Positions 1-8,182 of a stretch of 64,000 nucleotides of DNA are shown piece by piece. This DNA comes from Natrinema sp. CBA1119 (GTDB taxonomy: Archaea; Halobacteriota; Halobacteria; Halobacteriales; Natrialbaceae). Below the pieces are notes generated by a model. It was not told the DNA's origin. It was given only the letters and a program-made list of their open reading frames with translations, and searched no databases. The stretch is from the NCBI RefSeq assembly GCF_002572525.1, contig NZ_PDBS01000001.1, positions 2,356,001-2,420,000 on the forward strand. Reading direction: 5' to 3'. How positions within the stretch are numbered: the first letter of the stretch is position 1; every line of letters starts with the position of its first letter. The position numbers were made by a program, and so were the translations under genes.

Positions 1-1258
1 TCCCGACGATCCGGCCGGCCTGGGCCTTGTCGACCCGGTGATAGTGCATCTCGATTGAGCGAACCTCGACCTCCTGGAAGCGGCCGTCGGCCATCGGGCC
101 GAGCAGGAGTTCGTCGCCGGCCTCGACCTCGCCGGCCATGACCGTGCCGGAGGCGACCGCGCCGACCCCCGTGACCGAGTAGCTTCGGTCGACGTACATC
201 CGGAACTCGCCGGTGTCCTGGGACGTTTTCGGGAGCCGATCGAACAGTTCGTCCAGCGTCTCGAGGCCGTCCATCGTGATCGCGCTGGTCTCGACGATCG
301 GAACGACGCGCTCGCTGACTTCCTCGACGGCGGCGTCGATGCCGTGACGGGCGACCCGCAGCGGCGATTTGTCGACCTCCCGGAGGAGTCGCTCGACCTC
401 GCGTTCGACTTCCTCGATGCGCTCCTCGTCGACGGTGTCGGTCTTCGTGATCGCGACGATCGTCGGGAGGTCCGTGGCGAGCAGGACGCCGAGATGTTCG
501 CGGGTCGTCCGGGTCGGCCCGTCGTCGGCGTCGACGACCAGCAGGCCGTAGTCGAGTTTCTGCCCGACGAGGCCGCGGATCGTCGTCCGAAGCCACGGCT
601 CGTGGCCGACGGTGTCGACGAAGGAGACGAGCCGATCGGCCTCCTGGACGACTTCGGCGCGGTCGGCCTTTCGGTTCGGATTCCGCACGCGAACGGGGCC
701 GTCGTCGTCGAAGCCGTAGACGGCGTAGGAGAGATCGGCCGAAAGGCCGCGCTCGACCTCGTGGGGCTGCACGTCGAGGAATGCGCGCGTCGCACCGTCC
801 CCGTCGTCGGGTTTGCCCGTTACGAGCGACCCTACCAGGGTACTCTTTCCGTGATCGACGTGGCCCGCCGTCCCGACGACGACGTGTTCGTCGTCCGTCT
901 CGAGGACGCCACCCTCCTGAACCTGAGCGACGCCGACGATACCCTCGTTAATCCCCCAGGTCTGCACGTCTTCGATGTGTGCGTCGGCCTCCTCGGCCAG
1001 CAGGGAGAGGACGTCCATCGTCTCGGAGAAGGTGTCGGGATCGATCCCGGCGAGGCCGCCGTCGTCGGTAACGCCGACGACGTACGTCGCCTCGCCGTCG
1101 CCCGAAAGGAGTCGGTGTCGGAGTTGCGCGGCCAGACTCTCCCGTCGTCCACCCTCGAGGTGGACGTCTCGTGACAGCCGTTCCTTGAACTCGACGTTGC
1201 CACCGTCCTGTTCGCCACGGTCCAGGGCTCGCTCGAGGAGAGCCCGGTCACGGCTCAT
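1..1258 (-). CDS. GTPBP1-like translational GTPase (partial, C-terminus outside window)
   Basis: Reading leftwards from an ATG at 1258 gives at least 419 residues and runs off the window edge. After about 125 N-terminal residues comes a G1 P-loop GHVDHGKST, then DTVGHE (G3, DxxGH type) and a TKTD G4-like motif, followed by an EF-Tu domain-2-like segment. This is the layout of the archaeal GTPBP1/2-like branch of EF-Tu-related GTPases. Its role is probably in ribosome or mRNA handling in the cytosol; the substrate is unknown. The window holds roughly the N-terminal two-thirds. The assignment to the translational GTPase superfamily is secure; the exact subfamily is inferred. Confidence 0.88.
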   Translation of the reverse strand, partial: MSRDRALLERALDRGEQDGGNVEFKERLSRDVHLEGGRRESLAAQLRHRLLSGDGEATYVVGVTDDGGLAGIDPDTFSETMDVLSLLAEEADAHIEDVQTWGINEGIVGVAQVQEGGVLETDDEHVVVGTAGHVDHGKSTLVGSLVTGKPDDGDGATRAFLDVQPHEVERGLSADLSYAVYGFDDDGPVRVRNPNRKADRAEVVQEADRLVSFVDTVGHEPWLRTTIRGLVGQKLDYGLLVVDADDGPTRTTREHLGVLLATDLPTIVAITKTDTVDEERIEEVEREVERLLREVDKSPLRVARHGIDAAVEEVSERVVPIVETSAITMDGLETLDELFDRLPKTSQDTGEFRMYVDRSYSVTGVGAVASGTVMAGEVEAGDELLLGPMADGRFQEVEVRSIEMHYHRVDKAQAGRIVG

Positions 1259-1467
1259 ACCCCCTGGTAGCGGGGCACATGGCAAAAGCCTTCCCGTGTA
1301 TTGACAATGTTTGACATGGTACAACTCCTGAGTCGAAGAAAACTACGCCGAAAGGGACTCGAGCGTCGCGAAAACGCCCTGCAGTGTCCGATATCGTCGC
1401 GTGGCCGCGCGTCCGGGCCGAACGTGCCGGGGCCGCTTTCAAGCCCCTCGAGTCCGTCCCTCGAGTC

Positions 1468-1647
1468 ATGAGCGTCAGTGGTCTCTGTCAGATCTGTGAA
1501 TCGCGTCCGGCCCAGGAGCGGTGTTCCAACTGCGGGACGCTCGTGTGTGCGGTTCACTACGAGGACAGCATGGGGTTGTGTGCCGACTGCGCCTCGCAGG
1601 CACAGCCGGGCCCCGGGAACGACGACGTGGAGATCAACCAGCTCTGA
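1468..1647 (+). CDS. small HIT-type zinc-finger protein
   Basis: A 59-residue protein with a dense Cys/His pattern: CQIC, then CSNC, CAVHY and CADC. This cross-brace arrangement of eight ligands resembles HIT-type or B-box zinc fingers. The ATG at 1468 is preferred over an upstream in-frame ATG because the earlier residues are low-quality haloarchaeal coding sequence. Very small zinc-finger proteins are common in haloarchaea and several have been tied to biofilm or motility phenotypes, but no function can be assigned here. It sits divergently from the GTPase gene and just upstream of a small same-strand gene. Confidence 0.75.
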   Translation: MSVSGLCQICESRPAQERCSNCGTLVCAVHYEDSMGLCADCASQAQPGPGNDDVEINQL

Positions 1648-1678
1648 CCCGACCGACGAAACCGAGGACAGCAATCTC

Positions 1679-1948
1679 GTGACTTCGATACGCGACCTGC
1701 TCGGCGAGTCACTCGGCGTCGGCGAGACGTATCGGCTCCGACTCGAGGAGCACGACGGAACCCTCGTCGCCGACCACCCGAACGACTCGAGTCCGATGGA
1801 CATCGCCGTCGTCGAGGGGTTGGACGGACTCGAGGAGCGGCCGCCGGCGGAGCCGGTGACAGTCGAGATTGTCGGCCGGGTCGTCGATGGGCGGATCGCG
1901 GGTCGGGTGGTCGAGCCCGGTCGTCGAACGGCGGAGAGGAGTCACTGA
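1679..1948 (+). CDS. small hypothetical protein, possibly TRAM/beta-barrel-like
   Basis: GTG-initiated frame of 89 residues beginning 31 nt after the zinc-finger gene, probably co-transcribed. The sequence is acidic. It has alternating beta-strand-like segments around an ETYRLRL region and a C-terminal VTVEIVGRVVDGRIAGRVV stretch that would suit a small OB/TRAM-like barrel. I do not recognise the family with certainty. The start is uncertain, since an in-frame open stretch continues upstream through the preceding gene in another frame. Confidence 0.55.
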   Translation: MTSIRDLLGESLGVGETYRLRLEEHDGTLVADHPNDSSPMDIAVVEGLDGLEERPPAEPVTVEIVGRVVDGRIAGRVVEPGRRTAERSH

Positions 1949-2118
1949 CAGTTATCCATACCTGATCGCATGACAGCGTTGCGGTCAGTGTGTGATTCGT
2001 TTCAGTGGCTCCGATAGCGGAGAACGGGTTCCCCCTCTATGAGAGGATCGATAGATTGCGCCGCGGCAACGGTAGTCTTGTCGGAAAGCATTTCACGCAG
2101 CTAGTCCTGTGAATAGAT

Positions 2119-2340
2119 ATGGGCGTGCAATCCCGTGGCGAGTCGACCGACGATACCGTTACCGTCACCAAGGAGGGACAGTGGTACGTCGCGACGGACG
2201 AAGCCAGCGGGATCGCCAGTCAGGGCGAAACAAAGTCCGAAGCCCTCGAGAATCTCGCCGAAGCGCTCGCGCTTCACGAGCGACCGGAACCGGATAGCGA
2301 CGACGAACCGACGGAGCCATCGACGGCACCCTGGTTCTAA
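2119..2340 (+). CDS. hicB: HicB-like antitoxin
   Basis: A 73-residue protein with the HicB partial RNase H-like fold signature: strands VTVTKEGQWYVA, then a GIASQGETKSEALENLAEAL loop-helix. It lacks a recognisable C-terminal DNA-binding helix and ends in an acidic tail. It is followed 57 nt downstream by a HicA-type protein, the usual type II toxin-antitoxin pair, here in antitoxin-first order. HicB would bind and neutralise HicA. Short HicB forms of this size are widespread in haloarchaea, and not all are proven toxin-antitoxin systems. Confidence 0.85.
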   Translation: MGVQSRGESTDDTVTVTKEGQWYVATDEASGIASQGETKSEALENLAEALALHERPEPDSDDEPTEPSTAPWF

Positions 2341-2397
2341 CCGATCGCCCGCACGTAACGGGTGGCTTTTTGTGGCGGTCACGAGTACGACAGCGCA

Positions 2398-2643
2398 GTG
2401 ACACGCGGGACGTATTCCGGACGCGAGATCGTTCGCGCTCTCGGGAACTGGGGGTTCCGCCGCGTCGATCAGACGGGGAGCCACGTCAAGCTGAAATACG
2501 TCCATCCCGAGACGGGTGAAACACGATACGTCACCGTTCCGCTGCACGACGAACTCGCGGTCGGAACGCTCCGAAGTATCGCGGACCAGGCCGGGGCCGA
2601 CGACTTCCAAGCGTTCCTCGACGAGATGGACGAGATGACCTGA
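2398..2643 (+). CDS. hicA: HicA-like toxin (mRNA interferase)
   Basis: An 81-residue double-stranded-RNA-binding-like protein. The diagnostic segment is GFRRVDQTGSHVKLKY: the GSH motif holds the catalytic His of HicA. It is followed by a VTVPLHDELAVGTLRSI segment. The GTG at 2398 is chosen because the family starts just before a YSGREIV segment; an earlier in-frame start at 2362 would add an atypical cysteine-containing extension. It would cleave mRNA when free of HicB. Confidence 0.85.
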   Translation: MTRGTYSGREIVRALGNWGFRRVDQTGSHVKLKYVHPETGETRYVTVPLHDELAVGTLRSIADQAGADDFQAFLDEMDEMT

Positions 2644-2690
2644 CCGACGCTGACGAACTGATTCTCGAGCGCGAAGCAGCTAACAGCGCG

Positions 2691-3491
2691 TTATTCTCGG
2701 TACTGATTGAGCCGCTTTTTGAGTCGCTTCGCGGCTTGCCCGCTGGCAGTAGCGAACTCTTCACCACGATCCTCGCCGGCGAAAATGATTCCGCGCGAGG
2801 AGTTGACCAGTCCGACGCCGTCGGTCAGCCCGTACTCGATCGCCGCTTCGGCGTCGCCGCCCTGTGCCCCGATTCCGGGGACGAGGAAGGGGAGATCCGG
2901 CACCTGCTCGCGGAGGTCCTCGAGTTCCTCGGGCTGGGTCGCGCCGACGACGAGCCCGACGTTGTCGTTCTCGTTCCAGAGATCCGCCAGCGCGGCCACT
3001 CGCTCGTAGACGGACTCGCCGGTCTCGAGTTCGAGGTCCTGTAGATCCGCGCCGCCCGGGTTCGAGGTCCGACAGAGAACGAAGACGCCGGCCTCCTCGT
3101 TCGCCAGGAACGGCTGCAACGAATCGCGGCCCATGTAGGGGTTGACGGTGATCGCGTCGACGGTCTCGAGCAGCCGTGCGTACTGCCGCGTCGTGTTCCC
3201 GATATCGGCGCGCTTGGCGTCGAGCAGGACGGGAACGCCCTTCCCGTGGGCGTAGGCGACGGTCTCCTCGAGGGCGCGCCAGCCGTCGGGGTCCTCGTAG
3301 AAGGCCGCGTTCGGCTTGAAGACCGCGGCGTGCTCGTGGGTCGCGTCGATGATGCGCCGGTTGAACGCCCACCTGGGGAGGTCGTGTTCGTGCAGGTGGT
3401 CGGGAATGCGCGATTGGTCGGGATCGAGGCCGACGGAGACGACGCTGTCGACCGTTCGGATGCGGTCGTGCAAGCGGTCGAAGAAGTTCAT
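2691..3491 (-). CDS. pyrF: orotidine 5'-phosphate decarboxylase
   Basis: A 266-residue TIM-barrel protein converting OMP to UMP in the last step of pyrimidine synthesis. The N-terminal VGLDPD and the catalytic DAKRADIGNT segment (Asp-Lys-Asp network) are visible, with the phosphate-binding PGIGAQGGD loop near residue 200. The length and the RFFD-type N-terminus match the longer bacterial-like PyrF found in haloarchaea. The ATG at 3491 (MNFFDRLHD) is preferred to one 15 nt upstream. The gene stands alone; no other pyr gene is adjacent. Confidence 0.93.
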   Translation of the reverse strand: MNFFDRLHDRIRTVDSVVSVGLDPDQSRIPDHLHEHDLPRWAFNRRIIDATHEHAAVFKPNAAFYEDPDGWRALEETVAYAHGKGVPVLLDAKRADIGNTTRQYARLLETVDAITVNPYMGRDSLQPFLANEEAGVFVLCRTSNPGGADLQDLELETGESVYERVAALADLWNENDNVGLVVGATQPEELEDLREQVPDLPFLVPGIGAQGGDAEAAIEYGLTDGVGLVNSSRGIIFAGEDRGEEFATASGQAAKRLKKRLNQYRE

Positions 3492-3670
3492 ATCGAGAGT
3501 GGTCACGCGACAGTCGAAAAGGTTGCTATCCGCTGGTCAACGACCGGTAGCGGATCGTTCGCGGTGCCGATACGCCGACGCCGACCGGTCCGCGGCGTGC
3601 CACGCCACACCGAACCGTTCCAAATACTTTAGACATCAGCTACTTGCTTCCTATAGCAGTTGACCACTGT

Positions 3671-3928
3671 ATGGGAATACGACAGAACGCGACGTCGTTC
3701 TCGCAGCGACTTCGCGAACGGGTCCGATCGACGCTGACGAACGAGACGGAGATCGCGGCCGACGAGAGCGATCACGGGGGAGAGGACAGCGTCTCGAGCA
3801 GATTCGGCAATCTCTTCCACTGCTCGCGGTGTGGCGACGTCTATATCGCGACCGAGAAACGCGTCTGCTCGGGCTGTGACGTGGAGGTCGAACAGGTCAG
3901 CTCGACGCTGGCCTGCAACGGCCGCTGA
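3671..3928 (+). CDS. small zinc-ribbon protein
   Basis: An 85-residue hydrophilic protein whose C-terminal third carries HCSRCGDVY and RVCSGCDVEVEQ, two CxxC pairs forming a zinc ribbon. The N-terminal half is a charged helix-like region. It resembles uncharacterised haloarchaeal small zinc-finger proteins; no enzymatic motif is present. The ATG at 3671 is favoured over an earlier one at 3644. Confidence 0.7.
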   Translation: MGIRQNATSFSQRLRERVRSTLTNETEIAADESDHGGEDSVSSRFGNLFHCSRCGDVYIATEKRVCSGCDVEVEQVSSTLACNGR

Positions 3929-3976
3929 CGGCCCCGGACTCCGCTCTCGATCGCTCGGATTCGCGCTTCGTTTTCG

Positions 3977-4396
3977 TTACGCCTCGAGCACTTCGATCAG
4001 GTTCCCCTCGGGATCTCGCAGAAACATGATCGTGGTACCGCTCTCGGTCGTTCGGGGCTCGCTGAGCGTCGGCACGTCCTCGGGGAGCGCTTCGGCGAAG
4101 GACTCGAGGTCGTCGACCGAGAGACCGACGTGGGACGCGCCCGGTTGATTGAGCCCCGCCGTCGGGGACCCCCTCGCTTCTGGCTCGTACTCGACGAGTT
4201 CGATTCGGGCTCCGTCCGCCTCGAGATGTGCGAACTCCGCGCTCGCATCCTCGACGCCGACGGCGTCGGAGAACGCCTCGCCGCCGACGCTGAATCGGTC
4301 GGCGACTGGCAGATCGAGCACGTCGCGGTAGAACGCGAGCGTCTCCTCGAGGTTGGCGACGGTGATCCCGACGTGATGTGCGCTGAGCGCTGTCAT
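3977..4396 (-). CDS. VOC/glyoxalase family metalloprotein
   Basis: A 139-residue protein with two betaalphabetabetabeta repeats: HHVGITVANLEETLAFYRDVLDLP at the start and SHVGLSVDDLESF in the second half, ending in DPEGNLIEVLE. Metal-ligand candidates are the His near residue 8, the His of the second repeat and the terminal Glu. It belongs to the vicinal oxygen chelate superfamily (glyoxalase I, methylmalonyl-CoA epimerase, dioxygenases). The substrate is not predictable; length and motifs best match lactoylglutathione-lyase-like or epimerase-like annotations. The ATG at 4396 is used rather than a distant upstream one. Confidence 0.85.
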   Translation of the reverse strand: MTALSAHHVGITVANLEETLAFYRDVLDLPVADRFSVGGEAFSDAVGVEDASAEFAHLEADGARIELVEYEPEARGSPTAGLNQPGASHVGLSVDDLESFAEALPEDVPTLSEPRTTESGTTIMFLRDPEGNLIEVLEA

Positions 4397-4819
4397 GTGT
4401 AGGGCGTGTGAGCGCGAGAGAAAAACGCTTCCGTCTGTGCGGTCGGTCACGTCCGGCGGTCTGCCGGGACCGTGCGGTGGATGCGAATCAATTCGTGGGA
4501 GTTCCGACCGGGTCGCCGAGCCGAATCCCAATCGGCAGTGGCTCGGTCGTCTCGCGCCCCGAACGTGCCCGAATAGCGGGCGCTGTTGGCGATCTTGAGG
4601 TGACTACCGCTCACAGGTATCGTAGTCACTGAAACGATTTATACACTGATCGCGACGCGGTCGTGCGATCAGGTACGCATTGACTTTCAGTGACTACTAT
4701 AGTTTCCGAGACATCTCCGAGGACAACGTTTCTCCCGACCGACTGTCCAATGATGTCTACCGGTCGAACGCAGCCGATGTCGGATTCGAGACGCGAACCG
4801 CATCGCCGACGCGACTTCG
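4397..4819. other. 423-bp intergenic region with a nested inverted repeat
   Basis: I see no convincing gene here. The centre (4601-4697) holds three copies of the heptamer TGACTAC/GTAGTCA and a nested dyad, described separately. Short frames exist on both strands but lack the acidic composition and third-position GC bias of the neighbours. Confidence 0.5.
4622..4697. repeat. nested inverted repeat (possible structured RNA or operator)
   Basis: A perfect 13-bp inverted repeat (4622-4634 and 4685-4697, arm GTAGTCACTGAAA) encloses a second 8-bp dyad (4646-4653 and 4665-4672, arm CTGATCGC). A TATA-like ATTTATAC lies at 4637-4644, and another TGACTAC copy at 4601-4607. The arrangement could fold into a two-tier stem in RNA or act as a multi-site operator. 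Confidence 0.5.
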
Positions 4820-5866
4820 TCAATCGTCCACGGTCGAGGCCTGCTCGCTCGTCTCCGTTCCCGGACCGGCGGCCATCGTCGGCGCGTCGCTCGTCGAGAC
4901 GGGGCCCTCCGCCTCGAGTTCGGCGAGGGACTTCGGGAACGTGCGGAGCCCCTTGTGAATCGCGAGCCCCGCCTTCGCCCCCTGTCCCATCGCGACGGGG
5001 ATCTGGTTGTGGCCGGGTGTCAGGTCGCCGACGGCAGAGAGGCCGTCGACAGAGGTTCGGCCGTGGTCGTCGACCGCGACCGTGCCGTCGTCGTTCAGAT
5101 CCGCACCGAGCGACGCTGCGAGGCCGTTGTTGTACTCGCTGCCGTACATCGCGAAGCCACCTCTGTACTCCCGTACCGTTCCGTCGGCGAATTCCAGTGC
5201 CTCGAGCCAGCCGTCGTCGCCGTTTCGGACACCGGTAACGTCCTCGTGGACGATATCGACGGGGTGTCCCTCGAGCAGCGTCGCCGTCTCGTCGCCCCAG
5301 GTCGGCTCGTCACCGCGGAGCAGCAGATCGACATCGTCGGTGAAGTTGAGCATGATCATCGCGACGTGAGCCGCGCTCTCGCTGTGCCCCATCACGTAAA
5401 CCGACTCGCCGACGAACATGTACGCGTCACAGTGGAGACAGTAGTGGAGCCCGCGCCCGGTTCGGGGCAGCGGTGGCTCGGGTCGCTCGTCGGTAAAGCC
5501 AGTCGCGAGGACGACTCGCTCCGCGACGGCCGAGCCGTCGGTCGTCTCGAGCGCGAACGAGTCGTCGACTCGTTCGATCCCCGTCACGAACTCTCGTCGG
5601 TAGTCGGCGCCGTACGACCGGAGCTGGTCGACGGCCGTGGAGAGGAAGTCGGCCCCCGACACCGATTCGGGGGTCCCGATGACGTTGTGCGTGTCCTGCA
5701 TCATCGCGGCGCGGCCGCCGCCACGGTCGAAGACGGCGGTCTCGTGGCCGAGACGCGCGGCGTACAGTGCGGTCGTCAGCCCCGCCGGGCCGCCACCGAC
5801 GACGGCGACGGCGTACCGGTCATCGTCCGTACTCGACTCGGGAGTCGTTCCTTTGGAGTTACTCAT
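4820..5866 (-). CDS. thioredoxin-reductase-like FAD/NAD(P) oxidoreductase
   Basis: A 348-residue two-dinucleotide-binding flavoprotein. The FAD site VVGGGPAGL lies near residue 22, a CLHC redox pair in HYCLHCDAYM near residue 145 matches the CxxC of low-Mr thioredoxin reductases, and GDLTPGHNQIPVAMGQGAKAG near the C-terminus is the second FAD-contacting motif. The usual GxGxxA NADPH motif is replaced by VMGHSESAAH, so the electron donor may differ from NADPH, as seen in other archaeal homologues. A low-complexity tail follows residue 320. It is divergent from an HxlR regulator across a region dense in GTTAC half-sites. The ATG at 5866 is preferred. Confidence 0.88.
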   Translation of the reverse strand: MSNSKGTTPESSTDDDRYAVAVVGGGPAGLTTALYAARLGHETAVFDRGGGRAAMMQDTHNVIGTPESVSGADFLSTAVDQLRSYGADYRREFVTGIERVDDSFALETTDGSAVAERVVLATGFTDERPEPPLPRTGRGLHYCLHCDAYMFVGESVYVMGHSESAAHVAMIMLNFTDDVDLLLRGDEPTWGDETATLLEGHPVDIVHEDVTGVRNGDDGWLEALEFADGTVREYRGGFAMYGSEYNNGLAASLGADLNDDGTVAVDDHGRTSVDGLSAVGDLTPGHNQIPVAMGQGAKAGLAIHKGLRTFPKSLAELEAEGPVSTSDAPTMAAGPGTETSEQASTVDD

Positions 5867-6033
5867 AGTAACCCGGTAACGCTCCCTCATTCATAAACGT
5901 CAGCTAACGATAACGTTACTCGGTTACGAGATGGTAAGCGCCTACCGGTGACCGCGGTTCGGTAGCGAGAGCGCCATTCGACTGTTCACTCAGGGGTAAC
6001 TGAATGTAAGTAGGTTACAAGATGTAACTATAT
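5867..6033. promoter_or_regulatory. divergent promoter region with GTTAC half-sites
   Basis: The intergenic region between the flavoprotein and hxlR genes carries many GTTAC/GTAAC half-sites: GTAAC copies at 5868-5880, palindrome TAACGTTA at 5911-5918, GTTAC-N6-GTAA at 5923-5937, and a clean GTTAC-N5-GTAAC dyad at 6014-6028. The last overlaps the sequence just before an ACTATATGG TATA-like element (about 6027-6035), placed about 27 nt before the hxlR ATG. This suggests that HxlR controls itself and the flavoprotein. Confidence 0.6.
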
Positions 6034-6059
6034 GGTGCGGCGGGCCCTCACTGCCGACT

Positions 6060-6434
6060 ATGGACGAGTCGACACGGGGAGTCGAAATCTGGTGTTCGGG
6101 CGAGGACTGGTGTCCGATCACCTCCACGGCGACGCTGATCGGGAAAAAGTGGCACACCGTCATCATCCACCGACTGCTCGAGAACGGACCGCTCGGGTTC
6201 AACGCGCTCGAAGAGGAGGTCGACGGCATCTCGAGCAAGGTCCTCTCGGACGCGCTGGACGACCTCGAGGAGAAGCGGCTCGTGAACCGCGAGATCGTCA
6301 GCGAAAAGCCCGTCCGCGTCGAGTACTCGTTGACCGAACTCGGCGCATCGCTCGAGCCGGTCATCGTGGAGATGCGAGACTGGGGGAGCGAACACCTCGT
6401 GGCAGCGTCTGATGAGGATAGTTCGGTCGCTTGA
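6060..6434 (+). CDS. HxlR-family winged-helix regulator
   Basis: A 124-residue HxlR/MarR-like regulator. The family motif CPITSTATLIGKKWHTVIIHRLL is followed by GPLGFNALEEEVDGISSKVLSDALDDLEEKRLVNRE, the recognition helix and wing. Two cysteines, at residues 12 and 18, flank the DNA-binding domain. In several HxlR proteins (for example HypR and YodB) the N-terminal cysteine senses electrophiles or disulfide stress. With a divergent redox flavoprotein next door, a thiol-redox switch is a reasonable inference. Confidence 0.88.
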   Translation: MDESTRGVEIWCSGEDWCPITSTATLIGKKWHTVIIHRLLENGPLGFNALEEEVDGISSKVLSDALDDLEEKRLVNREIVSEKPVRVEYSLTELGASLEPVIVEMRDWGSEHLVAASDEDSSVA

Positions 6435-6573
6435 GCGGCCGTAAGAACGGAATCGAGCCGCGTTACTCCTCCGGCTGGCGTTCCGGGAGGCCGGCCTCGA
6501 TCGCGAGTCAATGTCAATAAATCCGGGAACGAACGGGGCGCTCGTCGAGGCTGCCCTCGGGACGTCACGAACG

Positions 6574-6855
6574 CTAGTCTCGGGCGTCCGCCTTCGGGAA
6601 CAGATCGTCATTGAGAGAATACACGTGCTGTCTGGCGTCCGCGAACGATATCTGCGAGTCGACGAGGTTGTGTTCCTCGAGTTGCTGTAACGCGTAGCGG
6701 ACCGTTCGAGCGGGGAGCATCGTCTCCTCGGCGAGTCGAGACTGGGTGAGGCTTCCCTCGTGTGCGAGGACCGTCAGCACGAGTTTGGCACTCGGCGGGG
6801 TCTCGTCGACGGCGTCCGGGGCGGTTTCCGCGGTGAGAACGACCTGGTCACTCAT
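6574..6855 (-). CDS. winged-helix DNA-binding protein (MarR/TrmB-like)
   Basis: A 93-residue single winged-helix domain. SAKLVLTVLAHEGSLTQSRLAEETMLPARTVRYALQQLEEHNLVDSQ gives the helix-turn-helix and the start of the wing, ending in a DARQHVYSL strand. It lacks any ligand-binding domain. Small stand-alone wHTH proteins of this type are abundant in haloarchaea. It lies 100 nt downstream of the AI-2E-type gene on the same strand. The ATG at 6855 is preferred over one 45 nt upstream. Confidence 0.82.
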   Translation of the reverse strand: MSDQVVLTAETAPDAVDETPPSAKLVLTVLAHEGSLTQSRLAEETMLPARTVRYALQQLEEHNLVDSQISFADARQHVYSLNDDLFPKADARD

Positions 6856-6955
6856 GTATTGTCCCTCTCGCCGCGAACCGTCTTTAATGATGTCTTGCAC
6901 TCCGGATCGTTGAACCAGCGGTCGTATCGGAGCCCTCGCTGTGTCATCGGCAGCG

Positions 6956-8047
6956 TCACTCCCGGAGGAAATCGCTCGCGAGTCCGGGGAAGACTGTCTC
7001 CCCGAAGTGGACCGCGAGGACGACGACGATCGGACCGAGGAACAGCCCCCACCAGCCGAACGCGAGCGTGCCGAGGAAGTAGCCGAGGAGGACGAGACCC
7101 ATGTGGACGCCGCTGCGCGCGGAGAGGAACGACCGCGCGAAGAAGTCGGGGATGGTGTCGACGACGACGAACGTGAGCGCGAAGAACGCGATCGGATGCC
7201 AGAGCGGCTTCGGGGTCGTCAGCGCGACGCCGAGGAGAACCAACCCGTAGGGGACGTAGACGATTTTCATCCCGACGGCCGGGATCAGCGTCCCGATCCC
7301 GATGAGCAGGGAGAGCAACACCGGCGTCCCGACGACGGTCCCGCCCGAGGCGACGAAATTGAGCCCGTAGTACGTGACGGCGGCGGCGGTGGCTGCCACC
7401 AGGATAACCGCTAGATTGCTGAGGAAGACCGTCTCGAGGTCGTCGTCGACCGCCTGGGTGTACGAGACGATGTCGTCGTCGTGGTCGATACTCTCGTAGA
7501 ACCACCGACGCAGTTTCTCGTCGTCCCGCAGGAGGTAGAAGAGAATCGTGAGCATGAGAAAGAACCGGGCGAGGACCGAGAACACCTCGCCGGCGACCGA
7601 CAGCAGCCGACCGACGGCTCCCGGCACACCCTGTCGAAGCGCGCCCGCGAACGAGCCACCGCCTCCGCTCCCGACCGCGTCTCGAAGCTCGCCGACGTTT
7701 CCCCGACGAATCGGCTGCAGGTACGGCTCGAGGGTCGACCGGTAGGCCTCGAGGTCGCTCGCGGCGAGGAGCTGATCGAGTTCCCTGAGCCCGACGACGG
7801 CCGCGTAGACGACGACGGCGATCATCGGCAGGATAACGAACAGGATCGTGGCCGTCGTGGTCACGTTCGGATGGCCGATGACTCGATCGAGTTGTCGGTA
7901 GAGCGGCCGCGTCGCGTAGTACAGGAAGATCGCGAAGAGGAACGGACCGATGTACCTGAAGAGAGCGAGGCCGATCAGCGCCGCGAGGACTGCTCCGAGC
8001 ATGACCCAGGCGACGCGCTTGCCGTCCCAACTGTCGAACACGCCCAT
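6956..8047 (-). CDS. AI-2E transporter / PerM family membrane protein
   Basis: A 363-residue protein with about seven to eight membrane segments: a pair at residues 10-60, several between 185 and 350, and a central hydrophilic part with a Gly-rich loop. The family pattern of paired N-terminal helices, a cytoplasmic or external middle region and a C-terminal helix bundle with GP near the end is present. Members include AI-2 exporters and Na+/H+ antiporters; in haloarchaea the substrate is unknown. The start at 8047 (MGVFDSWDGKR) gives the family's usual length. An ATG 75 nt upstream would add a basic extension. Confidence 0.85.
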   Translation of the reverse strand: MGVFDSWDGKRVAWVMLGAVLAALIGLALFRYIGPFLFAIFLYYATRPLYRQLDRVIGHPNVTTTATILFVILPMIAVVVYAAVVGLRELDQLLAASDLEAYRSTLEPYLQPIRRGNVGELRDAVGSGGGGSFAGALRQGVPGAVGRLLSVAGEVFSVLARFFLMLTILFYLLRDDEKLRRWFYESIDHDDDIVSYTQAVDDDLETVFLSNLAVILVAATAAAVTYYGLNFVASGGTVVGTPVLLSLLIGIGTLIPAVGMKIVYVPYGLVLLGVALTTPKPLWHPIAFFALTFVVVDTIPDFFARSFLSARSGVHMGLVLLGYFLGTLAFGWWGLFLGPIVVVLAVHFGETVFPGLASDFLRE

Positions 8048-8182
8048 GGTCACTGCCACAGGAGTGAGCGCCAAAAACGCCCGTTTCGGAAAGTGAAACG
8101 GTACTCGATGCGTGACCGTCATCTCGAGGAACTTTATGCGAGTCTCGGCGCTCGCCGACGGCGAGCGATCGCGCTGACGGTG

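Noticed and set aside
344-1304. Long open frames on the plus strand in the GTPase gene
   Set aside because: They are antisense shadows: the minus strand carries GTPase motifs and the plus frames are Arg/Asp-biased with no recognisable domain.
4690-5238. Plus-strand frame over the 4397-4819 gap and the flavoprotein
   Set aside because: Arg/Pro-rich and mostly antisense to the flavoprotein; no domain.
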